DNA of 64,000 nucleotides from Breviolum minutum Mf 1.05b.01 (Eukaryota; Sar; Dinophyceae; Suessiales; Symbiodiniaceae), in contig DF239031.1 in the NCBI GenBank assembly GCA_000507305.1, forward strand, positions 186,001-250,000. The letters run 5' to 3'. The translations under genes and the position numbers were made by a program. The notes beneath the pieces are model-generated. The model was not told where the DNA came from, searched no databases, and saw only the letters and a list, made by a program, of their open reading frames with translations. Positions 52,840 to 64,000 of this stretch are shown here, in pieces (within the stretch, counting starts at the first letter, position 1; every line of letters begins with the position of its first letter).

Positions 52840-53790
52840 AATTTGTGGGCTGGGAGTCAACCCAGATTTAGTTCGATTCAATTGTTGGGAATAAAATAGA
52901 AGTCAAACAAATCAATAATTTGAATTAGAATTTTTAATATCAAATATACAAAAGAATAAAATGATTCTCTTGGATCATTCCGATAGATTATTTGAGAGCT
53001 GACGCATCAGCCGGCGGTGCCGCAGAATCATTTATTGTTGCCCTTTCTGCTATTGTAGTTAAAATTATGTAGTTATTAGGATAGGAATAATTTTGATTAA
53101 AATATTATTAGGATTTGATTTTATTTATTATATATATATATATATAAATATTGGGCAAAAAAGGAATTAAATCGAATATATAAAAATTAAATTTAATATT
53201 AATATATATTATTTTATTAATTTATATATATTATTTATATATTTTTTAAATAATCCTAATATGAAATAATTTCTATAAAATATTTATTAAATTTATGATT
53301 AAAATTCTTAAATTCTATAATATATCTAATTTGAATTTTTAAATAATATAAAAATATAAAATATATATATAATAATATTTTTTTTGTTTTAATTCGTACC
53401 TGGATTGGAAATTTTGATTTAAGATATAATTCGGGGATATGATTAAAATCACTTATTTGGCTTAAATTATTGTATTACTACGAGGCTTTACTGGTATTTT
53501 TAATTTATTGCAAGTTCCATATATTTATATAATGAAAACTAAGAGGTTGGTATTATATTTTGGCAATGTGGAGGATAGTTAATTAGTTCGGAGATCTATA
53601 TATTATGGGCTATTTGATTTATACATTATAGGTTTTGTAGCATTACTAAGCTCCAGAAGTGCCGATTTCAGAACCAAATCGCTGGTCGTAGAAAAACTTA
53701 AAAGTACNAATTAAATATTGCTCATTATCTCAAGGTCTTATAATATATAATATCTAATTATCTAATTTAATATATAATCTTTTTTTGAAT
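52840..53790. other. Extremely A+T-rich island at the convergent gene-block boundary
   Basis: From about 52840 the sequence shifts abruptly to almost pure A/T runs (for example 53100-53400) and returns to ordinary composition near 53790. Left of it all recognised genes are plus strand, right of it all are minus strand, so it lies between two gene 3' ends. A more G+C-rich patch sits at 52990-53060. The only ambiguous base of the window is an N at 53708. No rRNA, tRNA or recognisable organellar gene could be read in it. Confidence 0.85.
52998..53072 (+). CDS. Possible terminal exon inside the A+T-rich island
   Basis: After GAG at 52994-52996, a short open stretch reads ADASAGGAAESFIVALSAIV and ends in TAG at 53070-53072. 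Its first half is G+C-rich, unlike its surroundings. It could be the last exon of the preceding plus-strand gene or chance. There is no homology I recognise. Confidence 0.25.
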   Translation, partial: ADASAGGAAESFIVALSAIVVKIM

Positions 53791-54010
53791 GTTTCACAAA
53801 GAAACAACTGTCGGGAAGCATGGGATCGAGGCTACCTTGACATGACAATGCGATTCGGGCAAAAGAGATATCCAAGGTCAATGTCATTATTATGTAACGT
53901 TCAAATTTGCAAAGGTAGGTGGTCTTTCCTAGGTTTTCAAGATTGATGCTTCCTTGATATTGCAGGGGTTGCAGAATCAATGTCATGTTGCAAATGCAGC
54001 TTGTGTCAAC

Positions 54011-57000
54011 TTATCCCATCACAGCCATGAAAAGCTCTGGTCGCCCAGCTACCAGCTTACGTTTGGCTGGCATCTCTTGATCTTGAGAACAGTCCATGGT
54101 CTCCTTGCACAAAACGTGGATCCAATCATTAGATGCTGAGTTGTGGCCCGCTTTTTTTGATAGTCGATCAATAGACAGAACCCTGCTGCACCGCCAATTT
54201 TTGAAATGCTGATATGGTATGCCATTAGGCAGCTACAAACAAGGAAACAGTGACGATAACATTGATACATATTGATGTAGTAAATCATATTCCATGTAAT
54301 TAATATGTATCTAACTATCAATGTGTATCTATTGATGTTGATGCTGCAGTGATAGAGATGGTGATAAAAGGAAAAAACAGCAAAAGTATCATCCACCGTC
54401 CCCGCTCCTGGTCTACTTCTTCATCATCATCTTCTTCTTCTGGTTCCAAATCCATCATGATGGTTTGGCCCACCTCTTCAGACTCCTGGCATCTGGAACA
54501 CCATCTCCCCAGCCACTGCGTTATCCATGGATTCTCTCACTGATACAATGGTCATTGACTAACAGAGGATGGTGAATGTCATGCTTCAAGAGTCATTCCT
54601 TGCAACGTTTGAGTACCAAAATGGTTTCGCATTCCATTTTTGCTGAAGGACAAAGAAAACATCAAAAGGGTGCAGGATTCCTTATTGTTGCACAATCATT
54701 CAAAAATGGGGACTTACAGTCCCCAAACAGATATAGCAAATTTTATTTTATGCTTGCAAAATCATCTCTTGGCAAAATGGATCCACAACAATTCCTACTT
54801 CAACAGCTTCAAAGGCCGAAGATCATCTTACCTCCGGTGTTTTTTGCCGAATTTCACGCCTCCAAAGGCGGAAGCTTTGGTTCCCAAGTAGAGATCAAAT
54901 ATCCCACCTGCGCAGAAAAAGGATGAAAAAGGTTTGATATCCACTGATATCATCTGATATCCGAAAAACATCTATTCAAATCATCTCTTCTGTCATTATC
55001 TCCATGTGACACAATCAAAACAACTCCTGAGTTGAAGTCCAAATATTTAGCGCGATTCATTTGGGGATAGGTGAGTGGGTAGACCTCTTCGGCATAAAGT
55101 TTTCACAAATGATTTGCTTCCAAAAAGCGCTTGGATTCAGCCTTGCTGGGATTGGCACAAAACTCATCAACAACCGTGAGTCCATTAAACTGCCCTGACT
55201 CGCTTACATATACTGGATGGTTGATGCATGTTGGCATCAACATATTTTGAGATACTCTTCTAATATGCTTTGAGCTCAGCTCTATTGACCCCAAAGAAAA
55301 AATATGAAAAAATGGTGATCGTCTTGCAGGAGATTCAGTTTCAAATCCTCAATCCTTGCGCCCTAAACCTGGACTGACCTTCTCAGCAGTGCTTTTCCGG
55401 ACGGCGCTGGCGACATTATCCTGGGCGGTGCAACTTGTGATTCTGAACGATACGAATATCATAATATCATCAACTATACATTTCAAATATCACAATAGTT
55501 CCCTATGAAGGTGATATTAGATTCTTCCTGTAAACTTCAGGTAGCCAAACGTGATGAACGCAGGCTGGAAAATGTCCATTCCTGGCAACTCCCTGTCATT
55601 CAGCTGAGACACATCAATGGTCCGACGCGGCTTCAGCTTTTCAATATCTTTCTCCAGCTTTCTGCGTGTTGGACCAGGGTGATTTCAACAAAAAGTTGAA
55701 GGAAAAACACGGATAAACCGACTCAAAATCAACTCAGCAACCTTGTAATCTCTGAGTCTCAAAGACGTCTGACGATTCTCCAAACCATCTAGAGATGTGG
55801 AGAAGTTCCTCTGCATAAACATCCAAAAGACGTCTGCAGATTCAAAGGATGAGGAATGCATCGACCTTCCTTTTGGAGGCAAAACACCTGTAAATGGGAT
55901 CGTCTAACAAATCAATTTTGCATAATTTTGCTATGACCATTATGACCTGGCACACTCATCACCTATCATCATCTACTGTAGCACTTGCAACTTTAAGTCC
56001 CAACAACAACACTAGTCTCTGCCCTGCGCCTGAGAGCATGCACGAAACTTCTCATCATGGAGGTGTTCCTCGGTTAAGGACACTTCTTTTCCACAAATCA
56101 ACGAAAATGGTTGGGTACCCCAAAATGGATGGTTTATGATGGAAAACCCTATGAAAATGGATGATTTGGGGGTACCATTATTTTTGGAAACACCCATTTG
56201 ATTCGATTCTTATCACGCTTTGCCAAGGTGCTCGACATCCAGATTTTGAAGTTGCTCCTCCAAGCTTGCTGCTCGCGCTGCCACCTGTCAACAATCCGAC
56301 CAGCTTGTCTTTCCCTGATACGACTGCTATAGTGTGCTCCATGAGAAATGTAAGTTAATGTAAGTTAGACTTTTCATTTAATTTTTCAAATGCATTAAAT
56401 GCACAACCCCACTAGCTATCTTTCTGGTCTCCTCTCTGTAGAGACAATTTGCTTAAAGAACCAAATCAAATGCCAAACATGATTCTTCCAAATCAGACTG
56501 AAATTTCATGGAAACCGATGGTTTCACCGATGCCCAATGTCCCAAAAAGCCTTGTCAGCCTTTTCACGAAGTCTTGCTACACAACGGTCTCTGGAATTGC
56601 GGCTCATGACATTGGCGTCCTCCCACCTTGCTGATGCGAAAGTCGCATCAACCGCACCTTTGGGGATATCGACCTAAGGTGACCTTTTTTGCGATTTGTT
56701 TTGCTACACCACAATTATCTGCAATTTGGTAAATATTGCTTAAATTCATATCAATTCAAAGAAGTTTACATGTTCCTAGCGTCGTACATGTTCATAGTTA
56801 TAGAGTTATGGATAGTTTTGGACTGGATACTTGCGGATCTTTGGATTTCAAGCTCTTGATTATCTTGATCGTGAACGATGATGAAATTATGCGCTGGGCT
56901 CTACGTTCACCCTTCTGAACGACCGTGAACCTAGTACCCCCGCAAACACCTACATTTCCGGCGACTTGGGGCTACGTCGGAAAATGTGTTTCCTGAGGTT

Positions 57001-57640
57001 TCTTGACATGCTGTAATGGTCAGCCGTAGAATCGTGTTATCTTGAAAAACTGAAGCGCCCTTTAAATGATGTGTGTTTGACATCATTTGACTGTGATGAA
57101 CAAGCAACGGTAGCATCCATGATGTGCACAAGGCCAAGGAATGTCAATGTCCCAACTAAAAACCATCCCAACCCTCCCACCCCAATCGCCCCAACAAAGC
57201 ATGTCCAGTGTGTAGTATCCACCATGCGTGCGTAGCATCCACCCACATGATGGAATATGATGCAGATTGGCATACTTCTTGGTAAATCCACACAAGGGGG
57301 GAGTGTTTGAACATTTCTAATGCATCCGGTATCGAGGGTGTCCCTTTCTTTTCATATATGTCGCCTTTACCACCAGGGTCAACCAGTGTTCTTCAAAAAT
57401 GAGCAAAAACGAATCGAACAATGCCAATGAGAGGCATTGACCATGTATGTAAAAATAACATGACATCAAACAAGTCGTTAAAATTTGATAAACAAAGCTA
57501 CTCCCTTCGATACAGGTCACCTTCCCACCGTATTTGTGAAGACAAGCTTCGATTTGTGTGCAGCCTTCAAATCTCCTTTGGCATTTTCAAGAAGCTGAAG
57601 GCACTGAACAAAGCCATGGTTCGGTAAGGCCTCGTGAAAA
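54011..57640 (-). CDS. Unrecognised multi-exon gene, first of the minus block
   Basis: Exons on the minus strand, 5' to 3': about 57535-57640 (CLQLLENAKGDLKAAHKSKL), 56528-56673 (WEDANVMSRNSRDRCVARLR), about 56224-56284 (AARAASLEEQLQNLDVEHLG), 55742-55833 (RRLLDVYAEELLHISRWFGE), 55551-55661 (KLEKDIEKLKPRRTIDVSQL), 55379-55442 (ITSCTAQDNVASAVRKSTAE), about 55090-55215, 54832-54907 (IFDLYLGTKASAFGGVKFGK, donor GAG|GTAAGA), about 54390-54500 (very acidic, MMDLEPEEEDDDEEVDQERG) and the last exon 54011-54135 (KRKLVAGRPELFMAVMG, stop at 54011-54013). Phases agree at the 55661/55551/55442 joints. The protein appears largely helical with an acidic tail region; I do not recognise the family. The exon at 57.5 kb may belong elsewhere. 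Confidence 0.65.
56114..56176. repeat. Inverted-repeat element with GGTACCCC(C)AAA ends
   Basis: GGTACCCCAAA at 56114-56124 faces TTTGGGGGTACC at 56165-56176, with two near-identical inner AAAATGGATG motifs. It looks like a small non-autonomous repeat and lies in an intron of the minus-strand gene. Confidence 0.6.
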
Positions 57641-57837
57641 ACTGGTGTCACGTTGTGACATTGAAAGAAAGTAAAGGATCCTCACTATACCAACCGAATC
57701 CATGCACTATAAACGGCAAATGATTTTAAAAAATACCATTCATTCACATTCATTTTATTTGATCCCCTCAATATCAACAATGAATAATAAATGACCCCTG
57801 TTGAACTGCCCATGTGTATGTCGATGTATCTATGCGT

Positions 57838-60800
57838 CTACGTCACCATTTCATCCTCGCCACCATCGTTCGATTTAAAATTCATGAAGTGTTCAGGATC
57901 TCCCGCCACAACCCTTGGAAAACAAAAACATACAATTGAAAAGCATGCTAATATAGTCAGAGAGCAGGTTTCTTTGATAGAAACAACCTGGTAAACTAAC
58001 CTTTTAGCTCCAACATTTGCCCATCAGTCAAGCAACATCTCACAACTCAAAAGTCTACCTCATGGTCGCCACAGACTGGTTACCGTTGGCCACTCGACAC
58101 TCCAAACCCTCCAAATCTGCAGCTGCACAGTAGGAGTTCCGTTTCAAGATCAAGTCTGTTCATTCCAAGACAATCCAAAACAACGATATCAATCTAAATT
58201 GTGGTAAGATGTAGATTTGATCTACCAATCTGGGTCACAATGGTCACAAACACTATGAATTTATCAAATAAAATAAACTGCCCACTGGCCCTCAATGATG
58301 AAACATCGCACCTGAGGTCTGGCTTTCCTTACCTGTGACGCAGCCAGTGGAGCATCCACTCCCTAAAACTGACAGTTCACCCCTGAAAATAGGCCATCCC
58401 AAAAGGAAACCAGTTCTTCCAATATCATCCGTTTTCAGGTGCGAACTATCTGTTTTAGGGAGTCAAAGACTCAAACAACAAATTGATTGTAAAGGCAAAT
58501 CCTTTGTGTATGAATCATTAATTTCTATCTTACTGTGGTATTAAAAAAAAACGGATGCAAAATTGGAAAAGCTCACAGTTCGTTTCATTTCGTTTCATTT
58601 CATTCATTATTTCGTTTCATTTCATTTCATTCATCATTTCGTTTCATTCATTATTTCACTTCATTTCTTTCATTTCATTCTTTCATTTCATTTCATTCCA
58701 TTCATTCAACATGTCAACAATACATACGTCTATCTATTGGTCGAATCCAAAATCTTGCCGCCGCCCCAGCCTGTATCAAAGCCTCTTCTAGTTGCATGGC
58801 CTCACACAGAAAAATGTCCATCAGCAGCCCAAATTGTACTAGAATATATTTCTTAAACTATACCATACACATCATATAGTGTATAAAATGAAATATAATT
58901 CAAAACATTGCATCCAACCATAGCATAGAATCAACATATTATGATGTTGGTCTAGGATGTTAGTGGTTTAGATATCCACTGTTGGCCCTCTTGAGCCCAA
59001 CTATGCCCAACTATATCTCCCACCTGGCGCAACATGATCCATGCCGTGCACACAGCAACGGAACGGCTGATACCCGAAGCGCAATGCCTGAGATCGGACC
59101 ACCGGAAAGACCATCCAAATGTGGGAACAAAAAAATGTGGACGAAATTGATGCAACCCAAACACTCCATGTATGCGTAGATCCGGCATACTCCTATTGTA
59201 TGTTTTTTATTGATCGTCAACTTAGCCAAACGAAGGCGACTATTGAATCTACATCAAGTATACAAGACATGATATACATGTTCTTGCAGGGTTATGTTTG
59301 TCTAAACACATACTGTACATACAATTAGGCAGTCAAATCTTTCTGATTGCAATGCAATTCTTTCAAAGCTGAATCGTCTGCCGAGCAACACAAGGACACA
59401 GGGTTGACTTTCGCCTTTCCTGGTACCAGTTAGGGCAGTTGTAACTTATCACAGCATGGCCATTGTTGGTCAACCGTGCTGCATCGTGAGAAATAGGCCG
59501 TGGCTTGCAATTCTCCCCAAGGAGAGTAAAGATTAGGATACTTATGAAATCCTATGAGCTAATGAATGCTAATGATTGCGCCAGAACCTCAATGGTGTCC
59601 TACTCATGATCAGGAAACAATCAACTTCCCTTTCAAGGAACAGAATTGCCTGCTTTTCATGATCTTGTCGATCTCGCGTATTGCACTGGGTAACACTCCC
59701 AGCAAGTCAGCGCAAGGATGATCCTGCTAGGGCCAAATCCATGGATCAAAAAGGAGGTTCATGGGAAGCGTGAACCCGCTGGACTAAACTATAAACAGCT
59801 ACAATCACTTTCTCGCTTCTCATTTTTCGTATCATTTCAGACTTCCTTTTGGATGTTTTTGGGACGATAAAACACTCCGAGGACTTTGCAATTTCCTCAT
59901 TAAGACTGTGTGAGTAGCTCTCCAATGAGTTCATGCTGCTAAGCTCTACCCTTTGCACCTCTATGTCGTAGCCTCAAGTGGAACCACAGCAAGCGGAAGG
60001 GCATGAAACAGTCACATGTCTTGCATTCATTGATGAACTGATTCTGATTTCAGGTGAGTGATACAGCAATGGAAGCGTACTTTCGTTGTTTGCAACGTAG
60101 CATCAAATAAAGCTATTATATTCATCATTATTCATCTACCATAGAAATTCATATTGGATTTCATCCCAACTAAAGCAGTGATAGTTACAGTAGAACCATC
60201 GGAAAAAGCGATTTATCTATGACTCTATGACCTCTGACAAAATTCACCTACCATCACTTTTGTTCAGGTGGGGTCCGCTTAAGGACCAGGGAAAAAAGCC
60301 GAGGAACAGCGACATGACAAGGTCGCGCCCGAGGAACGCCACTCGAGTTGTGGATTCAAACGGCTTCCAAAGGTCAGGACACGCCTGAGGTGTCGGGTTG
60401 GGTTGGCGTCTGTTGCGACATGTTCAAATGTTTGGAATTGAAATGAACAGATGAATATTGAATAATATTGATGAGATTTCAGATCCAAACTATTTCATCT
60501 CATTTCAAAAACTGTTTGATTCTGTTGATTTTGGAGACAAACTGCATCAATGCTGAGACATGTCACGTACTAGTACAAGGCAAAACGAGACGTACAAATA
60601 GGGCCAACAACAAATCCGAGGCACACAATGCCCAGTTGTTCTAGGCTCTGGCTGTCCTGTCAAAAATGTCACTGAAAACATTCAGCAAGTCAAAATTGGA
60701 CGAACCTATATTACAGGCATGCAATAGCACCTCAAATCAAATTTCAACCTATACATCTTCGATTGATTCTGTAGATTGCAGCCCTGCATGTTGGTTTCTG

Positions 60801-61146
60801 CGATGCTATACAGGGCAGTCATGCCACCCTTGTCTGAATTCGGCCTTGTTTTTTAGAATGTCGAGACATCGCTACTCTTCGTACTGTGTACATGATGAAG
60901 AAAAAAGCCGATCGATTTGCATTCAGGTTTGATGGTAGCAATCACCAAGAAAACACAGGTCAAGAAGAGCAAAGCAAACAACAACAAACACTTTGACACA
61001 TCCACAAACAACTTCAAACAACCATGACAACTTGTTTATTGACATCTTTTGGCCCAAGGAATCCCAAGGATAAAGAACTGCTGCGTCCTGAGCAAATTGA
61101 AGGCTGCCAACCCAAAGACCTGGCGCCACCTCGGCGCCATCCTGAC
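57838..61146 (-). CDS. Dual-specificity protein phosphatase (DUSP family)
   Basis: DUSPs remove phosphate from Tyr and Ser/Thr through a cysteine in HCx5R. On the minus strand, exon about 61075-61146 has the domain start AEVAPGLWVGSLQFAQDAAV, matching the family IxPgLyLGsLxxA. Exon 59024-59087 carries the catalytic loop HCASGISRSVAVCTAWIMLR, bounded by CTCAG and CAG|GTGGGA. Exon about 58780-58840 (AMQLEEALIQAGAAAR) matches the following MsleeAl helix. Exon about 58335-58430 reads GRTGFLLGWPIFRGELSVLG, about 58058-58125 reads DLEGLECRVANGNQSVATM, and the last exon 57838-57913 ends DPEHFMNFKSNDGGEDEMVT before TAG (57838-57840). An exon at 59746-59975 (SYSHSLNEEIAKSSECF) probably covers the segment before the loop, and 60265-60380 may be another. 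The general-acid Asp was not placed. The start lies upstream of 61146. Confidence 0.8.
58581..58709. repeat. TTTCATTTCAT-type low-complexity repeat
   Basis: About 130 nt built from TTTCA/TTCATT units, in an intron of the phosphatase gene. It produces spurious Phe/Ser/His-rich frames in all three plus frames. Confidence 0.9.
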
Positions 61147-61203
61147 CTTCAGGTGTCGTGGAGGTGGAGAACCAGTTCTTGTGGGATGTTTGAAAAAACA
61201 AGA

Positions 61204-61221
61204 TCTCTCTCTCTCTCTCTA
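61204..61221. repeat. CT microsatellite
   Basis: A short (CT)n run followed by a TA-rich stretch, upstream of the phosphatase domain start. Confidence 0.8.
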
Positions 61222-61399
61222 AATATATACGTATATATAATATAATATAATAATAATATTAGATATACATAATATCCAGTTAAGTATGTAACTTATGTAA
61301 CTAAACAATACGAAATACATATACAAAGCCATCTCTCAAACCTCTCAGCTCTGAATATTCTTCCGCATCAACACAACTGGCCAGTCAAGTTTCTTACCT

Positions 61400-64000
61400 T
61401 TCATCTGCGTGGACCCTTCATGGCGGGATTGGCTGTGCAGCTTGAATTAGCTTGAAAAAGGCACTGCTAAACCTGCTTTACATCGGGCTTTTTCCAAACG
61501 CTTCTCTAACATGAAACTCTTAGACTTCTGGTGACTTGACTCTGCTAGTGGAGACAGAAAAGCCTAGAAAAGACTACGACCAATGAAAAGGGCTTGTTGG
61601 TCAGCTCAAAACATTACCAACAACCGAGTCATGACTTTAGCTGCATTTCAACAATATATCACTGTCACTTCTCTGATACGCTTCAAACGCTCAAAGTGTA
61701 CAGCGGAAGTTAAGGGACACGTTGACACATTGATGTATACTCTGTGTCCAAGGTCAGCATGCCTACTCACATCTTCTGATTTGTGTGCACAACATGGTAT
61801 CAAATGGTAGGACGTCACAACTAATGGTTGGCAGTCAAAGGATCATCAAACATACTATATACATCTATATACACAATCTTACGACGATGTTTATGTAGTT
61901 ATCATGAAGATACCAAAGTGATGGTCATATCCTCCTGCATGTCTCAAGTGAACTGAGGGTGGAGCTACTTCACTCCTTTTATTGACGGCTCGAAAAAAGA
62001 CCATCCCTGTCTTAGAGACGGTTGGCTCCTTTTTTTAAAGGACCAAAATGGATCGAAACAGAATGCATACCAAAGAAAAACAAAGCTACTCAATCGGGAG
62101 TATTAAATCATCTCAGTTTTGTTTTAGATCTAAAAGATGGATATTCCTGGCTGGGTACATTAGGACATCCAGCCAGGAATTCATGGATCATCCACGTTGG
62201 TTGCCTACGTTTTCACAGTTGGCTTCGTGTCAAAACACTTCTCGCCCGGCTCGGCGCACTTCGCTTTGCCTTGGACTTCACCTGTTGGATGTCGTTTTTA
62301 AGTGCCTAGAGGCTTGTTGGAGGGTGATCAAATGACTGATTATATTCAAATGAGTTGAAACAAGTTGATGAAATCCTTGGAATTTGGAATTCACATTAAT
62401 ATATATATATAATACTGAGGTATACTATCAAACTATAATTACATAATCACAAACACTTATAATCTAGTTGTTACAACTGCATACAACCGTAATATCCTCA
62501 GAAAGTATCGCAACATATGCTGAACACATCAAATGTCTCATCCATCACAGCACCTTGGGTCTGGCGTTGGGATGAGATGGTAGCCTCAGAGGCGTCGATT
62601 TTGTTGGATTTTCACCAAGTTTCGGGCCATGAGAATTGGTGATCTTTTGTTGGGGAGTGTTTTATCAGGGGCCCAAGGACTTCACAATTTTTGCTGATTT
62701 CGCCTCGGGAGAAAAAAACATGCTGCGATAACTGTTCATCTTACTTTTGTCTTTTTTTTTCGGGGGGGGAAGACATATAGGTTTGAACAGTTGGTGTTTA
62801 TTTTTTTTGGGGGGGAGGGTACACATTTGGGGGATATATTTCTTGGTTGCAATCTCCTCAAATAATCCAATATCACAATGTCCCATGGCTAGCTGATTCA
62901 CGTAACGAACTTCATCATTCACAATCACAACTCATTTTGGCGAGAGGATTTCTACACTCAACACACCAGCGCTAAGGCTCTGCTAGGACATGTATACAAA
63001 AACATGTGCATCCAAATATCTAGATTAGATATTGTTAAACTGAATCACTTGCAAAATCACCGTGAAATTTCAGCATTCACCAACTTCTGACTGAACACAA
63101 TTTGCTTCGACGGTATCATTTTTCTGGATTTTGCACATGTAACTTTTGCCTCCAAGTCTGGTCCAGGTTGTCTTTAAAAAATGCAACTTTTTCAGGTCCC
63201 TGTTTACAGGTCCTGGTGCAGCACAAGCAGCTATTCGTACAATCGTTTGGAAACGCGCATCAAATGAGCTGTTGGACCCTGACAATGAAGTATTAGTATG
63301 AAAATCAGATTTAAGTATATGAAGTCCATTGTTCAATAATCAATTTATATCATACACGTCACATAATTACAAACATATATTATCACAAATATATATATAT
63401 ATGTGTATGGTTGAATATCATATAATAGTCATTCACAGTCTTTGTTCAGTGCTAGTGAACCGCAACATTCTCCCCACCTTCTTGGTGTCCGATCTTCACT
63501 TGTTCCAAAACCTTCAGCTGTTCAAAAACGTTGGAGTAAGCTTCATAGACCTGGCACTTGTTGCTGCGCTATAGATGGCCGTCCAGTGGATACCAAACAA
63601 GACATTGAAACTAAACTATTGGTCTGAGATTCTGCCTGATATCGTTTTATCGTCTTAACAAATACCAATTTGGAGCTATATATGTTGACAGTAGCAAAAT
63701 CACTTACATTTTCTAATGTTTCATTGATCTCTTCACAGAAAGCTCTACTCACTTGCAGTTGGTGGGCATTCCAACCCCTGTGATGAACAAAGGATCATCT
63801 TTAGATTTAGATGACGTTTTGCAAATACCTCACCCGTTCTTGCAGCTGATAGACAAATACAGCTGATACCAAAAAAGGCTATCATGAATCATCATGGTAT
63901 TTCAATATGGTATAATCTCATCATTAATTCCGCTATGGTACCATGTTTCCGGCAAGGCAAGTCACGGAGCATTTTGTCATGATGCTTAGCTCGGTCCGTC
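61400..64000 (-). CDS. Further minus-strand exons (phosphatase 5' part or a separate gene)
   Basis: Exon 63708-63777 is bounded by TCACAG and a perfect GTAAGTG donor and reads NAHQLQVSRAFCEEINETLE. Exon about 63452-63570 reads CQVYEAYSNVFEQLKVLEQV and is followed by TAG at 63452-63454 unless spliced earlier. Other candidates are about 62215-62290 (KAKCAEPGEKCFDTKPTV), about 61395-61440 ending in ATGAAAG|GTAAGAA, and 63830-63860 (YQLQER). At 63190-63297 both strands are open (plus reads FTGPGAAQAAIRTIVWKRAS), so orientation there is undecided. No family recognised. The region runs off the right edge. G- and T-runs at 62750-62820 are low complexity. Confidence 0.5.

Noticed and set aside
58535..58879. 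Three overlapping plus-strand ORFs rich in Phe, Ser and His
   Set aside because: They come from the TTTCA low-complexity repeat and lie antisense to the phosphatase gene.
1..64000. CRISPR arrays, bacterial operons, complete retroelements, spliced-leader relics
   Set aside because: No regularly spaced repeats, no Shine-Dalgarno/ORF arrays, no reverse transcriptase or integrase motifs, and no copy of the conserved dinoflagellate spliced-leader sequence were seen.

Overview
This window looks like nuclear DNA of a dinoflagellate, probably of the Symbiodiniaceae/Suessiales type. Long intact ORFs are absent. Conserved eukaryotic proteins are instead split into many short exons (22 to about 200 nt) separated by introns of a few hundred bases. 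When I join the exons by homology, the introns mostly end in AG followed by G, and they begin not only with GT but repeatedly with GC or GA. That GT/GC/GA donor set with AG|G acceptors is the known splice-site signature of dinoflagellates. No virus, CRISPR array, bacterial operon or rRNA was seen. All exon calls come from reading by eye; boundaries are firm only where coordinates are given exactly.

Layout. From about 0.5 to 52.8 kb every gene I can recognise is on the plus strand: a Ser/Thr protein kinase (850-2594 plus unplaced ends), an isolated exon at 5.5 kb, an alanine-rich/Cys-containing coiled-coil gene (about 9.3-14.3 kb), a second coiled-coil gene (about 15-20.6 kb), a polycystin-2-like cation channel (about 22-30 kb), an atlastin-like membrane-fusion GTPase (about 31-39 kb), the TFIIH helicase XPB/Ssl2 (about 40-47 kb), and an unrecognised coiled-coil coding region (about 48-52.7 kb).

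From 54.0 kb to the right end every exon I can support is on the minus strand: an unrecognised gene ending at 54011, a dual-specificity protein phosphatase ending at 57838, and further exons to 64 kb. The two blocks therefore converge tail-to-tail on a roughly 1 kb, extremely A+T-rich island (about 52.84-53.79 kb) that also carries the only ambiguous base of the window. Such long unidirectional gene blocks meeting at convergent boundaries are described for Symbiodinium and Breviolum chromosomes, where the boundaries coincide with Hi-C domain borders.

The genes have no evident common pathway (signalling, calcium-channel, ER membrane fusion, transcription/repair). The interest lies in the architecture: the strand switch, the three-way donor usage, direct repeats across several intron borders, and inverted-repeat elements inside introns.
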